A DNA stretch of 64,000 nucleotides from JAUIAI01 sp963732405 (GCA_963732405.1 CAVSZG010000006.1:930001-994000); one strand, 5' to 3'; counted from the stretch's first letter, positions 17,754 through 26,316 are shown. A program made the numbers and translations. Notes: generated from the letters alone by a model not told the origin.

Positions 17754-17789
17754 ATGACAATCATCATGCTGTAGAATGACAATCATCAT
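17754..17789. promoter_or_regulatory. Tandem operator-like repeats upstream of tetR
   Basis: ATGACAATCATCAT occurs twice, at 17754-17767 and 17776-17789. Each copy contains the small palindrome ATGA-CAA-TCAT. The start-to-start distance is 22 bases, about two helical turns, so two repressor dimers could bind the same face of DNA. The location between the divergent SDR and TetR genes fits an autoregulatory operator. Confidence 0.6.
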
Positions 17790-17792
17790 TGT

Positions 17793-17813
17793 GAAGTATG
17801 ACGACTATACTTC
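17793..17813. promoter_or_regulatory. Inverted repeat in the tetR leader
   Basis: GAAGTA and TACTTC are separated by nine bases, giving a 21-base palindrome directly after the tandem repeats and before the TetR start. It may be a second binding site or part of the same operator region. Confidence 0.4.
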
Positions 17814-17839
17814 AGACGGTCAACACGCGGAAAACCACC

Positions 17840-18427
17840 ATGGGACATTCACAAGCCGACAAGGCCCTGAGCCGCGAGCGCATTCTGCGCATGGCGGCCG
17901 ATTCGGTGCGCGACAAGGGACTCGAGTCGGTCAGCGTGGGCAAGCTGATGCGCAGCGTGAACCTGACGCACGGCGGCTTCTACAACCACTTCGCGTCGCG
18001 GTCCGACCTGCTGGCGCAGGCGCTGGAGCGCGCGCTGGTCGAAGGTGGCAAGCTGGCCACCGCCAGCATGAAGTCTGGTGAGGTAACGCGCAGCTATGAG
18101 ACGCGGGTCAAGAGTTACCTCAGCCGCGCGCACCGTGATGCGCGCACCGATGGATGCGCCATTGCGGCGCTGGCATCGGACGTGGCCCGCGCCGACGACG
18201 CCTCTCGCGCAGTCATGTCGGCGCATCTCGATGAACTCGTCAGCCTGCTGGAGCAATCGCTCAACAGCCGCGACGAACGTGACGCGATGCTGGCCGTGAG
18301 CGCAATGGTTGGTGCCGTGGTGCTGGCCAGGGTGCAGACCGACCCGAAGAAGTCCGATGCGTTGCTGAAATCGGTGCGCGACCGCCTGCTGGACCTGAAC
18401 CGCACCGACCCGGGCCAGGCGTCTTGA
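17840..18427 (+). CDS. TetR/AcrR-family transcriptional regulator
   Basis: A 195-residue repressor-type regulator. The N-terminus MGHSQADKALSRERILRMAA and the helix-turn-helix VGKLMRSVNLTHGGFYNHFA are typical of the TetR subgroup whose proteins start MGHSQA, which is why I prefer this Met over the one at 17798. The ligand-binding domain contains the DGCAIAALASDVARA segment common to this group. The ligand is not known; the setting suggests a small acyl-CoA or aromatic compound. It diverges from the SDR and is convergent with tcuB. Confidence 0.9.
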   Translation: MGHSQADKALSRERILRMAADSVRDKGLESVSVGKLMRSVNLTHGGFYNHFASRSDLLAQALERALVEGGKLATASMKSGEVTRSYETRVKSYLSRAHRDARTDGCAIAALASDVARADDASRAVMSAHLDELVSLLEQSLNSRDERDAMLAVSAMVGAVVLARVQTDPKKSDALLKSVRDRLLDLNRTDPGQAS

Positions 18428-18459
18428 AGGCTGGTTGCAGGACATGAAGCGCGACACCA

Positions 18460-19632
18460 TCACTCATCACCAATACCGACCGCATTGGGCTGGCGCCGCT
18501 CGACCGCATAGCGCAGCAGCGCCGCGCTGCGGAACACGCCGTGCGCAAACTTGCCATAGGGCAGGGTGGCGAACAAGGCCATCACCACGCCCAGGTGCAG
18601 CGCCAGCATCAGGGCCAGTGCATCGCTGCCACGCAGCCACCACAGCAACAGACCGGTCAGGCTGGTGAGGAATAACAGTGCAATGAAACCGTAGTCCATG
18701 GGCGCCTGGGCGGCATCGCCATGCAGCGGGTGGCGCCGCCATTTCAGGTGAAACAGTCCGGCAGTGCCCAGCAACAGGCAGATGCCGCCCACAGCCCCGA
18801 GCAGTTTGGGCAGGCTGGGCAGATCATAGGGCGCCACCCAGCCAAACCCGTAGTGGTAAACCGTGCCCAGGCTGGTGGCAGCGAAGCAGAGCACAAAGCC
18901 GTAGAAGGTCAGGTGGTGCGCACGGCGCCGGCTCAGCGTGTAGGCGTCGTCCTCGTTGTGGCAACCTTCGCCGTGCCCGCCATCCAGATACCTGAGGGTC
19001 ATGGCGTCGTGCGCCGCAGCCGACAGGTCGCGCGACGTCGCGGCCTGTGCGCTGGTCGCCGGCCCCACATCGCGCAGGAAGCTGTTCACACCCAGTCCGA
19101 GCGCCAGCACTGCCCAGGCAAACACCGGCAGGAATAGTGCGACCAGAAAATTGTGCGGAAACACGCGGTAAAAATCCCCCTGCGCCTGGTCGCCCCAGAG
19201 CGTGCCATTGATGGCCAGTGCCAGCACCAGGAACAGGGCCAGCGCCGCGGCCACGGTCAGCGACAGCACCAGACCGTTTCGCTGGTAGAGCACACCCAGC
19301 GACCGGGGCCATGCATAGGTGGTGTAGGTTTCGCGTCGCACTTGCGCCATGGCCTTCGGCACGTTCACCGCAAACTCGTGCGGTGGTGCGTACTGGCAGG
19401 CATGCAGGCAGGCGCCGCAGTTGTGACAAAGGTTGGCCAGGTAGTGGACATCAGCCTGCGGAAACGACAGGCGCCGGGTCATGGCGGGGAACACCGCACA
19501 ATAGCCTTCGCAATAACGGCAGGCATTGCAGATCGCCATCTGGCGAGCCACTTCGCGCTCGGGCGCGCTTCCCGGGCTGTCGCCCGTGGCCAGGGTCTGC
19601 GCCTGCCGAACCAGAGAGTCAAGCGCGGTCAT
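18460..19632 (-). CDS. tcuB: Tricarballylate utilisation protein B-like iron-sulfur membrane protein
   Basis: A 390-residue protein of the TcuB/CitB family. The N-terminal part has two ferredoxin-like cysteine clusters (ICNACRYCEGYC and LCHNCGACLHAC followed by QYAPPHEF), and the C-terminal part has several membrane helices (for example LTVAAALALFLVLALAI, FLVALFLPVFAWAVL, GGICLLLGTAGLF). It is thought to pass electrons from the TcuA flavoprotein to the membrane quinone pool. Its start overlaps the end of tcuA by 14 bases, so the two are translationally coupled. The start follows the family N-terminus. Confidence 0.9.
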   Translation of the reverse strand: MTALDSLVRQAQTLATGDSPGSAPEREVARQMAICNACRYCEGYCAVFPAMTRRLSFPQADVHYLANLCHNCGACLHACQYAPPHEFAVNVPKAMAQVRRETYTTYAWPRSLGVLYQRNGLVLSLTVAAALALFLVLALAINGTLWGDQAQGDFYRVFPHNFLVALFLPVFAWAVLALGLGVNSFLRDVGPATSAQAATSRDLSAAAHDAMTLRYLDGGHGEGCHNEDDAYTLSRRRAHHLTFYGFVLCFAATSLGTVYHYGFGWVAPYDLPSLPKLLGAVGGICLLLGTAGLFHLKWRRHPLHGDAAQAPMDYGFIALLFLTSLTGLLLWWLRGSDALALMLALHLGVVMALFATLPYGKFAHGVFRSAALLRYAVERRQPNAVGIGDE

Positions 19633-21052
19633 GGGTGCTCTCCGGTCGCTGAATCGAACGAGCCGCCTCGTGGCCGGCGATGCGGCCAAACGCGGTGCCG
19701 ATCGACATGCCGACACCGGCCGTATATCCCTTGCCGAGCACATTGCCGGCCATCATCTCGCCGGCCACGAACAGGTTGTCGCTGGGCGTTGCGCCAAAGT
19801 GAACTCTTGCGGTCTCATCGGTTTTGAGCCCGAGATAGGTGAAGGTCACACCGGGACGCAGCGCATAAGCGAAAAACGGCGGCTTGTCGATGGTGCGCGC
19901 CCAGTGGGTTTTCGCGGGCGCGAGGCCTTCAGTGTGGCAATCGTCCAGTGCCGTATGGTCGAAGGTGCCGGGACGGCACGCGTTGTTGTAGTCGGTCAGG
20001 GTCTGCATGAAGGTTTCCTGGTCCAGGCCCAGCTGCTCGGCCAGTTCAGGCAGGGTGTCGGCCTGCACGCCGGGAAACACCGGCGGCATGAACCGGCCGA
20101 TGGCCTTGGCGTCGATGATGGAATAGCCGATCTGACCGGGCTGCTGCGCCACCAGTCGACCCCAGATCGCATAGCGCTTGGGCCAGAAGTCTTCACCCTC
20201 GTCATAGAAGCGACGCGCATCGCGGTTGACCACCACGCCCAGCGACACGCAGTCGATGCGGGTGCAGATGCCGCCGTCGTAGAGCGGCGCGCGGGCGTCG
20301 ATCGCCACCATGTGCGCCTGTGTCGGGTCGCCGATCCTGTCAGCGCCATGCTCTTCAAGCAGATGGCGCAGCAGCACGCCCTGGTTGAACCGGGTGCCAC
20401 GGATCAGGAAGTTGTCGGACGGCGTCTCGCCGAGCTCATTGCGACCCCAGGCTTCGCGTAGCCAGTCACGGTTGGATTCGAAGCCTCCTGCAGCGAGCAC
20501 GCAACTGCGCGCGGTGATGCGTTCCGTGCCGACGTAGGCGGCGACAAAATGTCCATCGCGCAATTCCAGCCGCTCGACCGGTGACTCATACCGGATCTGC
20601 ACGCCAAGGCGGGCGGCACTGCGGTAATAGGCGTTCACCAGTGCCTTGCCGCCGCCCATGAAGAAGGCATTGGTGCGAGCCGTGTGCAGCGCGCCCGACA
20701 GCGACGGCTGGAAATGCACACCGTGGCGGCGCATCCAGGGCCGGCAGGTGCCCGAATCGCGGATCACGCGGCGCGCCAGCGTCTCATTGGTCAGACCACC
20801 GGTCACCTTGAGCAGGTCTTGCCAGAATTCTTCTTCCGGATAGGCATCCACCAGCACGTCTTGTGGGGCATCGTGCATGCAGCGCAGATTGCGGGTGTGA
20901 CCCGAGTTGCCGCCGCGCCATTCGATGGGCGCTGACTCGAGCAGCAAGACACTGGCGCCGGCCTCGCGCGCCATCAGGGCGGCACACAGGGCGGCATTGC
21001 CGCCGCCGATGACCAGCACGTCGAGGGCCGGTGTTTCATCCGTTCTTGCCAT
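19619..21052 (-). CDS. tcuA: Tricarballylate dehydrogenase-like FAD protein
   Basis: A 477-residue flavoprotein of the fumarate reductase/succinate dehydrogenase flavoprotein superfamily. It begins with the FAD-binding Rossmann motif VLVIGGGNAALCAALMAREA, continues with ESAPIEWRGGNSGHTRNLR, and ends with the FAD-contact region GEMMAGNVLGKGYTAGVGMS. TcuA oxidises tricarballylate to cis-aconitate in Salmonella; the pairing with tcuB supports this family, but the true substrate in this organism could be another polycarboxylate. It is transcribed ahead of tcuB. Confidence 0.9.
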   Translation of the reverse strand: MARTDETPALDVLVIGGGNAALCAALMAREAGASVLLLESAPIEWRGGNSGHTRNLRCMHDAPQDVLVDAYPEEEFWQDLLKVTGGLTNETLARRVIRDSGTCRPWMRRHGVHFQPSLSGALHTARTNAFFMGGGKALVNAYYRSAARLGVQIRYESPVERLELRDGHFVAAYVGTERITARSCVLAAGGFESNRDWLREAWGRNELGETPSDNFLIRGTRFNQGVLLRHLLEEHGADRIGDPTQAHMVAIDARAPLYDGGICTRIDCVSLGVVVNRDARRFYDEGEDFWPKRYAIWGRLVAQQPGQIGYSIIDAKAIGRFMPPVFPGVQADTLPELAEQLGLDQETFMQTLTDYNNACRPGTFDHTALDDCHTEGLAPAKTHWARTIDKPPFFAYALRPGVTFTYLGLKTDETARVHFGATPSDNLFVAGEMMAGNVLGKGYTAGVGMSIGTAFGRIAGHEAARSIQRPESTHDRA

Positions 21053-21058
21053 GATGAA

Positions 21059-21385
21059 TCAGCGCCCCTGGCGAGCGGCCAGCACGCGGTCCACCATCAC
21101 GCCGGCCTGTCCCTGGTGGTTCTCTGGATTGCACAGGGCTTCGAACTGGGCCCGGTTGAGGTGGCGACTACCCTGCGCCCCCGATGCCGTTGGAAAAAAC
21201 AGGGTTAAGGCATTCAGCGAAGTACCCAGGGTGACTAGGGATAACCCAAGTGTCAGGCGATTGAACTCAACAATCATGTCTTGTCTCCTGGATTGTTCGA
21301 CGAGGTGCCGACGTGATGCGTTGCCGGGAGCGATCGCTGTCGGCAGGCCCCGACAACTCGTCATTCCTACGAACAAGAGCAGCAA
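21059..21385 (-). pseudogene. Short remnant resembling the C-terminus of a fumarase/adenylosuccinate lyase-superfamily protein
   Basis: The last 35 or so residues (LNRAQFEALCNPENHQGQAG then VMVDRVL) resemble the C-terminal tail of the class II fumarase / adenylosuccinate lyase / carboxymuconate cycloisomerase group, where a DP-x-x-Y-x-G-x-A-x-x-MVDRVL pattern is common. Everything else of such a protein is missing. A short hydrophobic stretch (TLGLSLVTLGTSL) precedes it, so a small product starting at 21277 is possible but unlikely to be an enzyme. It lies six bases before tcuA. Confidence 0.5.
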
Positions 21386-21401
21386 TGCCTCTTGCGAGTC
21401 G

Positions 21402-22115
21402 TCAGCCGGGTGGCCGCTTGTGCTGCGCCCTTAGCCGTGCGGTGTAATCAACGATGCGTTGCTTCAGGCCCGGCTCGGCGGCGGAGCGCACCAGCGCAGC
21501 CAGATCACTGTCGCGCTGGTCGGCACGGGTCGCGCGGCGCACGGCCGACGCGGTGAGCGCATTCACCACGGGCGGAGCCCAGTCAGGCAACACGTCATGC
21601 GTCGCCAACCCGGTGGCCAGGGCTTGCGCGGCATCCAGTTGTACGCCGTCGGTGACGAGTCGTCTCGCGCATTCGGCGCCGACATGTTCGGCCAGGCGGC
21701 GCGTGCCCAGCACGATGCCGAATTGCGCACCCGGGAACCGGTAGCTGGACCCGCTTGTGGCCACCCGGACTTCACAGGCGGCGAACAGGTCGGCGCCGGC
21801 TCCCCAGGTGCGACCCTGCGCGACCGCCACGGTCTGCATCGGTGCGTGCCATAGCAGGCTCAGCAAGGTCTCGATGCGCACCAGCCGGTGCAGCAGATCG
21901 CCGTCGCTGCAGGCATCCAGATCGCTCAGGTCAAGACCGGTGCAAAAATGCGGTCCCGCCGCGCGCAAAACCAGCCGCTGTACGGAATCGTCAGCGACGG
22001 CGCGTCCCACCTGCGCGAGCAAGGCCTCCACCATCGCCGAGCCCAGGGCGTTGGCCCGATCGGGCCGATTCAGGGTCAGCGTGAGTTCGCCGCCCGATTG
22101 ATGACTGTCGATCAT
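21402..22115 (-). CDS. Enoyl-CoA hydratase/isomerase family protein
   Basis: A 237-residue crotonase-fold protein, slightly short for the family. The CoA-binding segment HFCTGLDLSDLDA and the oxyanion-hole segment AQGRTWGAGADLFAACEVRV are clear, with RFPGAQFGIVLGTRRL following. The Met at 22115 was chosen because it precedes the first beta strand (GGELTLTLNRPDRANALG); a longer open frame upstream lies within the cysteine dioxygenase gene. It is transcribed 20 bases after the cysteine-dioxygenase-like gene, suggesting one operon. Confidence 0.85.
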   Translation of the reverse strand: MIDSHQSGGELTLTLNRPDRANALGSAMVEALLAQVGRAVADDSVQRLVLRAAGPHFCTGLDLSDLDACSDGDLLHRLVRIETLLSLLWHAPMQTVAVAQGRTWGAGADLFAACEVRVATSGSSYRFPGAQFGIVLGTRRLAEHVGAECARRLVTDGVQLDAAQALATGLATHDVLPDWAPPVVNALTASAVRRATRADQRDSDLAALVRSAAEPGLKQRIVDYTARLRAQHKRPPG

Positions 22116-22135
22116 GCTGGTGCGTCGTCTGGCGC

Positions 22136-22726
22136 TCAGGTTGCCATCGACCGATCCCACAGATTCGGGACGACCGGGCTGTTGTAGCCGGATACGAACT
22201 GGAGGACACGGCCGGCGTCGTCGAGGCGATGCCGATGCACTGCGCCGATGTTGGCACCATAGACGTGGATGCTCACGGCCGCTCCGCTGTCGACGGCACT
22301 GCTGACCCGGTGCCAATCGCCCAGCGTGGGCGACACCGCCTCGATATCGCCCGGCTTCATGGTGTGGGATTGATGGGTGGCCTGAGGCAGTCCATCGCGC
22401 AGCACATATTCATCACAACGCTCCATGCCGCGCAGCACACCGACCAGGCCCCATACGGTGTGGTCATGCACGGGGGTTTGTTGACCAGGTCCCCAGACGA
22501 AGCTCACCACCGAGAAGCGTTCGAGCGGGTCGCAATGCAGCAGGTACTGCGCATAGCGGTCGGGCCGTGGCGCGGCGAATGCGTCGGGCAACCAACCATC
22601 ATCGGCGATGAGCCGGGCCAGGTGCTCGCGGCCTTCGCGCAGGATCAGGCGCTCGTCCTGCGTCCGGGCGATCAGTGAAGTCATGGCAGCGACGAAGCTG
22701 CGCAAGGGGGCAATGGCGTCAGTCAT
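22136..22726 (-). CDS. Cysteine dioxygenase-type thiol dioxygenase
   Basis: A 196-residue cupin of the cysteine dioxygenase type I / 3-mercaptopropionate dioxygenase family, which uses Fe(II) and O2 to oxidise a thiol to a sulfinic acid. The metal site is in TPVHDHTVWGLVGVL (two His) with the third His expected in SIHVYGANIGAVHRH. It is similar in size to bacterial members. It sits next to the enoyl-CoA hydratase on one side and diverges from the FAD hydroxylase on the other; whether cysteine or another thiol is the substrate cannot be told from sequence. Confidence 0.9.
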   Translation of the reverse strand: MTDAIAPLRSFVAAMTSLIARTQDERLILREGREHLARLIADDGWLPDAFAAPRPDRYAQYLLHCDPLERFSVVSFVWGPGQQTPVHDHTVWGLVGVLRGMERCDEYVLRDGLPQATHQSHTMKPGDIEAVSPTLGDWHRVSSAVDSGAAVSIHVYGANIGAVHRHRLDDAGRVLQFVSGYNSPVVPNLWDRSMAT

Positions 22727-22955
22727 CAGGATTCCATGGTCGGGCGACGCAGCGAAGGACGACGGCGCTTGGAATGGGCAGACAGCATTATGCTGGAGCT
22801 TGTGGCAAGTGGCGGGTGTACTCGCGCCACCAGTTGCTCGCCGCCCGGTTTGGCGGGGCCATCAGGCTGCGTCCTGTCAGCACGCAAGGCCGCCTGGCCG
22901 ATGCGGCTATAGTCGCGGCTATCCGATCACCTCGCCAAACCCCGGCAGACCTCTC

Positions 22956-24647
22956 ATGCATGAACCCGCCACCGAGCCGCGTGCGTCGATCTATTACGAC
23001 TACCAGGTGCATGAGCCCTGGCTGGCGTCCCGACATCCACCTCAGCCACGCCATCGCGTGGCGATCGTCGGCGCCGGCCCGGCCGGCCTGGTGACCGCCC
23101 TCGGACTGGCCCGACTCGGCGTGGCCAGCGTCGTGCTCGAGTCGGAGCTGCAGGTGTCGCAGGGTAGCCGCGCGATCGTATTCACGCGTCGGTCGATGGA
23201 GATCCTGCAGCAGGTCGGCGTGGCCCATCGCATCAGCCAGGCCGGTCTGCCCTGGCGTTTTGGCAACTCGTATTACCGGGGCCAGCACGTGTTCCGGATG
23301 GAGGCGCCGCACGACAGCGACGATCGCTTCTTTCCGATGATCAATATCCAGCAGCAGTATCTGGAGGAATATCTCGTCGACGCCTGCCTGGCGCAACCAC
23401 TGATCGACCTGCGTTGGGGCAATCTGTTGCAGCGTCTGGAGCAGACCGACGACGGCGTGATCGCCGACATCGACACGCCCGAAGGGTCGTACCAGCTGGC
23501 ATCAGACTGGCTGGTGGCGGCCGACGGTGCGCGCTCGGGCATTCGTAGTGCACTCGGTCTGAAGATGGAAGGGGCTTCCTACGAAGGTTTTTTCGTCATC
23601 GCCGATATCCGCATCGATCTGCCGTTGCCAACCGAGCGCCTGGCGTTTTTTGACCCGGACTGGAATCCGGGCAACACCATCCTGATGCACCGTGAGCCGC
23701 ACGGCATCTGGCGGGTTGACTATCAGTTACCGGCCGGCGAGTCGACCGAGCAGGCCTTGCATCCGGCATCGCTGCGCCAGCGCATCGATGCCCAACTGGC
23801 CATGATCGGTCACGCCGGCCTGCCCTGGGAAATGGACTGGAGCTCGGTTTACTCGGCGCGCACGCTGACGCTGCCCGACTTCGTGCATGGCCGGGTGATC
23901 TTCACCGGCGATGCAGCCCACATGCTGCCGATCTTCGGCGTGCGCGGCGCCAATACCGCCTTTCAGGACGCGCAGTCATTGGCCTGGCACCTGGCCCTGG
24001 TCGTGAAGGGCCTGGCCGGTCGATCGCTGCTGGCCAGCCACAGCGCCGAGCGCGTCGGTGCGGCGCGCGAAATCATCGATGAAGCGGGCAAGAGCACCCG
24101 CTTCATGACACCGCCAACGCGCGGTTTCCGGCTGCTGCGAGACGCCGTGCTGTCCTTGTCATTGACCCAGTCCTTCGTGCGACCGCTCTATCATTGGCGC
24201 ACCTCACGACCCCATGAATACGCCGACTCCAGGCTCAACTGCCCTGATGATGACGATGCCTTGTTCAAGGCCGGACCAGGCCATGGCGCGCCGCCCGTCA
24301 ATGTGCGGCTGGGCGTTGACGACTATCTGCTCGACCACCTGGGTGGCGGCTTCGAGCTGCTGCTGTTCCGGCGACAGGCGCCGCTACCCGGTGACGTGAT
24401 TCAGGCCGTGCGGGATGCCAGGGCGCGCGGACTGCCGATTCGTATCACCGTCATCGGCGCTGCGGTACAACCCGAGGGCGCTGACCAGTGCCTGAGTGAT
24501 GTCGAGGGCCGGGTGCGCGAGCGCTACGGCGTGAGCACCGATGGCGCGGCCTATCTGCTGCGTCCCGATCAGCATGTGTGCGCGCGATGGCTCACGCTCG
24601 ACGGCATGCGGCTGACGACGGCCCTGCGCACTGCCTTGCCGGCTTGA
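22956..24647 (+). CDS. FAD-dependent aromatic hydroxylase (MhpA/PheA-like monooxygenase)
   Basis: A 563-residue class A flavoprotein monooxygenase. The FAD-binding motif VAIVGAGPAGLVTALGLARLG lies at about residues 31-51, the DG motif reads LVAADGARSGIRSALG, and the GD motif reads VIFTGDAAHMLPIFGVRGAN. The C-terminal thioredoxin-like domain typical of 3-(3-hydroxyphenyl)propionate hydroxylase-type enzymes follows. It would insert one oxygen atom into an aromatic ring using NAD(P)H. The start at 22956 (ATG, MHEPATEPR) fits the family; the open frame reaches further up into the divergent promoter region. It is directly followed by a DUF2783 gene. Confidence 0.88.
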   Translation: MHEPATEPRASIYYDYQVHEPWLASRHPPQPRHRVAIVGAGPAGLVTALGLARLGVASVVLESELQVSQGSRAIVFTRRSMEILQQVGVAHRISQAGLPWRFGNSYYRGQHVFRMEAPHDSDDRFFPMINIQQQYLEEYLVDACLAQPLIDLRWGNLLQRLEQTDDGVIADIDTPEGSYQLASDWLVAADGARSGIRSALGLKMEGASYEGFFVIADIRIDLPLPTERLAFFDPDWNPGNTILMHREPHGIWRVDYQLPAGESTEQALHPASLRQRIDAQLAMIGHAGLPWEMDWSSVYSARTLTLPDFVHGRVIFTGDAAHMLPIFGVRGANTAFQDAQSLAWHLALVVKGLAGRSLLASHSAERVGAAREIIDEAGKSTRFMTPPTRGFRLLRDAVLSLSLTQSFVRPLYHWRTSRPHEYADSRLNCPDDDDALFKAGPGHGAPPVNVRLGVDDYLLDHLGGGFELLLFRRQAPLPGDVIQAVRDARARGLPIRITVIGAAVQPEGADQCLSDVEGRVRERYGVSTDGAAYLLRPDQHVCARWLTLDGMRLTTALRTALPA

Positions 24648-24658
24648 GGAGATCTGAG

Positions 24659-24868
24659 ATGGCAACGCCCAACGAACAAGCATTGCACGCCGGCCTGCCC
24701 GTCGGCGACCTCGAAGCGGTCTATGACAGTCTGGCGCGGGCGATCGACACAGCCGGACCTGAAAAATCGGAGCTGATGCTCGTCAAACTCGCGTTGCTCA
24801 ATGCGCAGGCGCTCGGTTCGGCAGCCGAGTTCGAGCATCATCTGGCGGCTGCACTGCGCGATCTCTGA
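24659..24868 (+). CDS. DUF2783 small protein
   Basis: A 69-residue protein (GLPVGDLEAVYDSLARAID, ELMLVKLALLNAQALGSA) of the DUF2783 family, which occurs next to FAD-dependent hydroxylases. A GGAG lies eight bases before the ATG and only eleven bases separate it from the hydroxylase stop, so the two are co-transcribed. The function is unknown; a helper of the hydroxylase is the obvious guess. Its last 31 bases overlap the 3' end of the convergent selenoprotein gene. Confidence 0.85.
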   Translation: MATPNEQALHAGLPVGDLEAVYDSLARAIDTAGPEKSELMLVKLALLNAQALGSAAEFEHHLAAALRDL

Positions 24869-26100
24869 TTCAGGTCCGAGCGCGGGATCAGCATGCGTTC
24901 GCAAAGCGCCCGCACCGCAGCATCGTCATGGGTCAGGCCGCGGTCGCGCACATCGTGCAGCAGCTGACCGGCAACCGTGTGCAGGTAAAACCAGTCCTGC
25001 ATCTGCTGCGCACTCAACCCCCCTGGCTGGGCCGCGGCTGCTTCCTCGAAATAGGTGCGAAGATCATCGCAGGCCAGCTTGAGTGATCGCGCCAGCGCTG
25101 GCGCCGACTGCCCGTCGGCGGCATCGCGGCCGTCGGCAAAGTCGCACAGCAAGCGGCCCGCCTGTTCGGGTGTGAGCCCGCTCAGGCCGCCGGACGTGCC
25201 GCCGCGGCGACGCACGCCCAGGTCGTGCCAGGGGCGCAACTCGTCGATTTCATCGACCAGCTGCACCGTCCGTTCGGCACCGGCCGAGGCATCCGGACGG
25301 GGGCGCGCGAAATTCACCGGACACGATGCGCCCTCGCCAGGTTCATCGGTATCGGATTCGACATTGGGTGCATCGTCGGGAAAGTCCTGAAGCACAGGGC
25401 CCGACTCGGCGTCGAACAAGGCCAGCAGCGCCAGCAGCACGCGACGCTGGAAAGCCGTGTCATGAGGTGCCCCCAGGGGTCTGCCCAGCATGAACGGTAC
25501 CCATAGCGACCGGGGCGGACCCATGGCCTCGGAATGTTCCCGAACCAAACTGATGGCCGCGGTGGGAATGCCTTCCTGCTCCAGATAGTGACCGACCGCG
25601 CTCACGGCGCAGGTGCAGTTGGGTCAGACCGGAATCAGGACGGCGGCATCAACCTTGTCGCGGGCCAACAGGCCCGCCAGTTCCCGTGCCCGCGGCTCGA
25701 ACTGCGTGGGCGGAAAGGGTGCGCCCATGAACGAATAGTGGAAATCGGCCATGGAACCAATGGTGCCGTCGGCAGCCAGTTCCCTGAGGCGATCGAGCGG
25801 GAAAACGAGGTTGGGATCCTGGCGGAATCCGGACCGATCGAAGTTCACCGAGATATGACTCATCATCAGCGTCGCCGCCGGTGTGTCGACCGGCACCACG
25901 CGGTATTCGGTGGCCGAAGCCCAGCCGCCGAACGGGCGATCTTCACGCCGGTGAAGTCCGGCCGTGCTGATCAGGGCCACGCGGCGCCGGTGCAGAGGCG
26001 GCCCGCTCACCCAGGGGCGTCCGGACAGTCGCGGGACTTGATCACGCAATTGCAGCATGTGCTCGCGCTCCCAGTCGGGAAGATCCGCCAGTCTCACCAT
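24838..26100 (-). CDS. Predicted selenoprotein, glycine/betaine/sarcosine reductase selenoprotein B family, in-frame UGA
   Basis: Translation from 26100 gives 158 residues ending DAAVLIPV, then a TGA at 25624-25626, and the same frame continues without a stop for 261 residues to 24838. Around the TGA it reads VLIPV-U-PNCTCAVSAVGHYLE, exactly the U-P-x-C pattern of the GrdB-type selenoprotein B family. Both sides carry family sequence: DPNLVFPLDRLRELAADGTI and DFHYSFMGAPFPP before, IPTAAISLVREHSEAMGPPR and VPFMLGRPLGAP after. A hairpin with GU in its loop follows the TGA. I therefore read it as one 420-residue selenoprotein with Sec159. AGGA precedes the start. Its reaction is unknown; GrdB proteins cleave C-N bonds reductively, but most proteobacterial homologues are uncharacterised. 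The late C-terminus (from about residue 260) is not familiar. Confidence 0.82.
25595..25626 (-). promoter_or_regulatory. UGA selenocysteine codon and bacterial SECIS-like hairpin
   Basis: Counting the U of UGA as 1, bases 15-20 (CUGCGC) pair with 26-31 (GCGCGG), closing a five-base loop CGUGA with GU at 22-23. In E. coli fdhF the key loop GU is at 23-24, so position and loop content fit SelB recognition. An A13-U32 pair can extend the stem past one bulged C. Confidence 0.65.
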
Positions 26101-26316
26101 GTTCGATCCTGTTGCGGCGTCGGTGCCGTGATTGTTTCAGTGGGATAGTGATGTTCGAGAGGGTTCGAGATCAGAGCGTGATCTTGATCCCGTCATGACT
26201 GTACCCGCTTTCGGCAGAGGCGATCCATCGCGTTGCTCTTTGTCCGGTACGATCCGGCATCCGGATCGTATGTCCAGACTTTCTCCGGCTGAAGACGACA
26301 GAGCGAGGTTTAGCGA

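Noticed and set aside
25624..25626. Ordinary stop codon separating two hypothetical proteins
   Set aside because: Both frames are in register, no start with a ribosome binding site precedes the second part, and the sequence around the TGA matches the Sec position of a known selenoprotein family.
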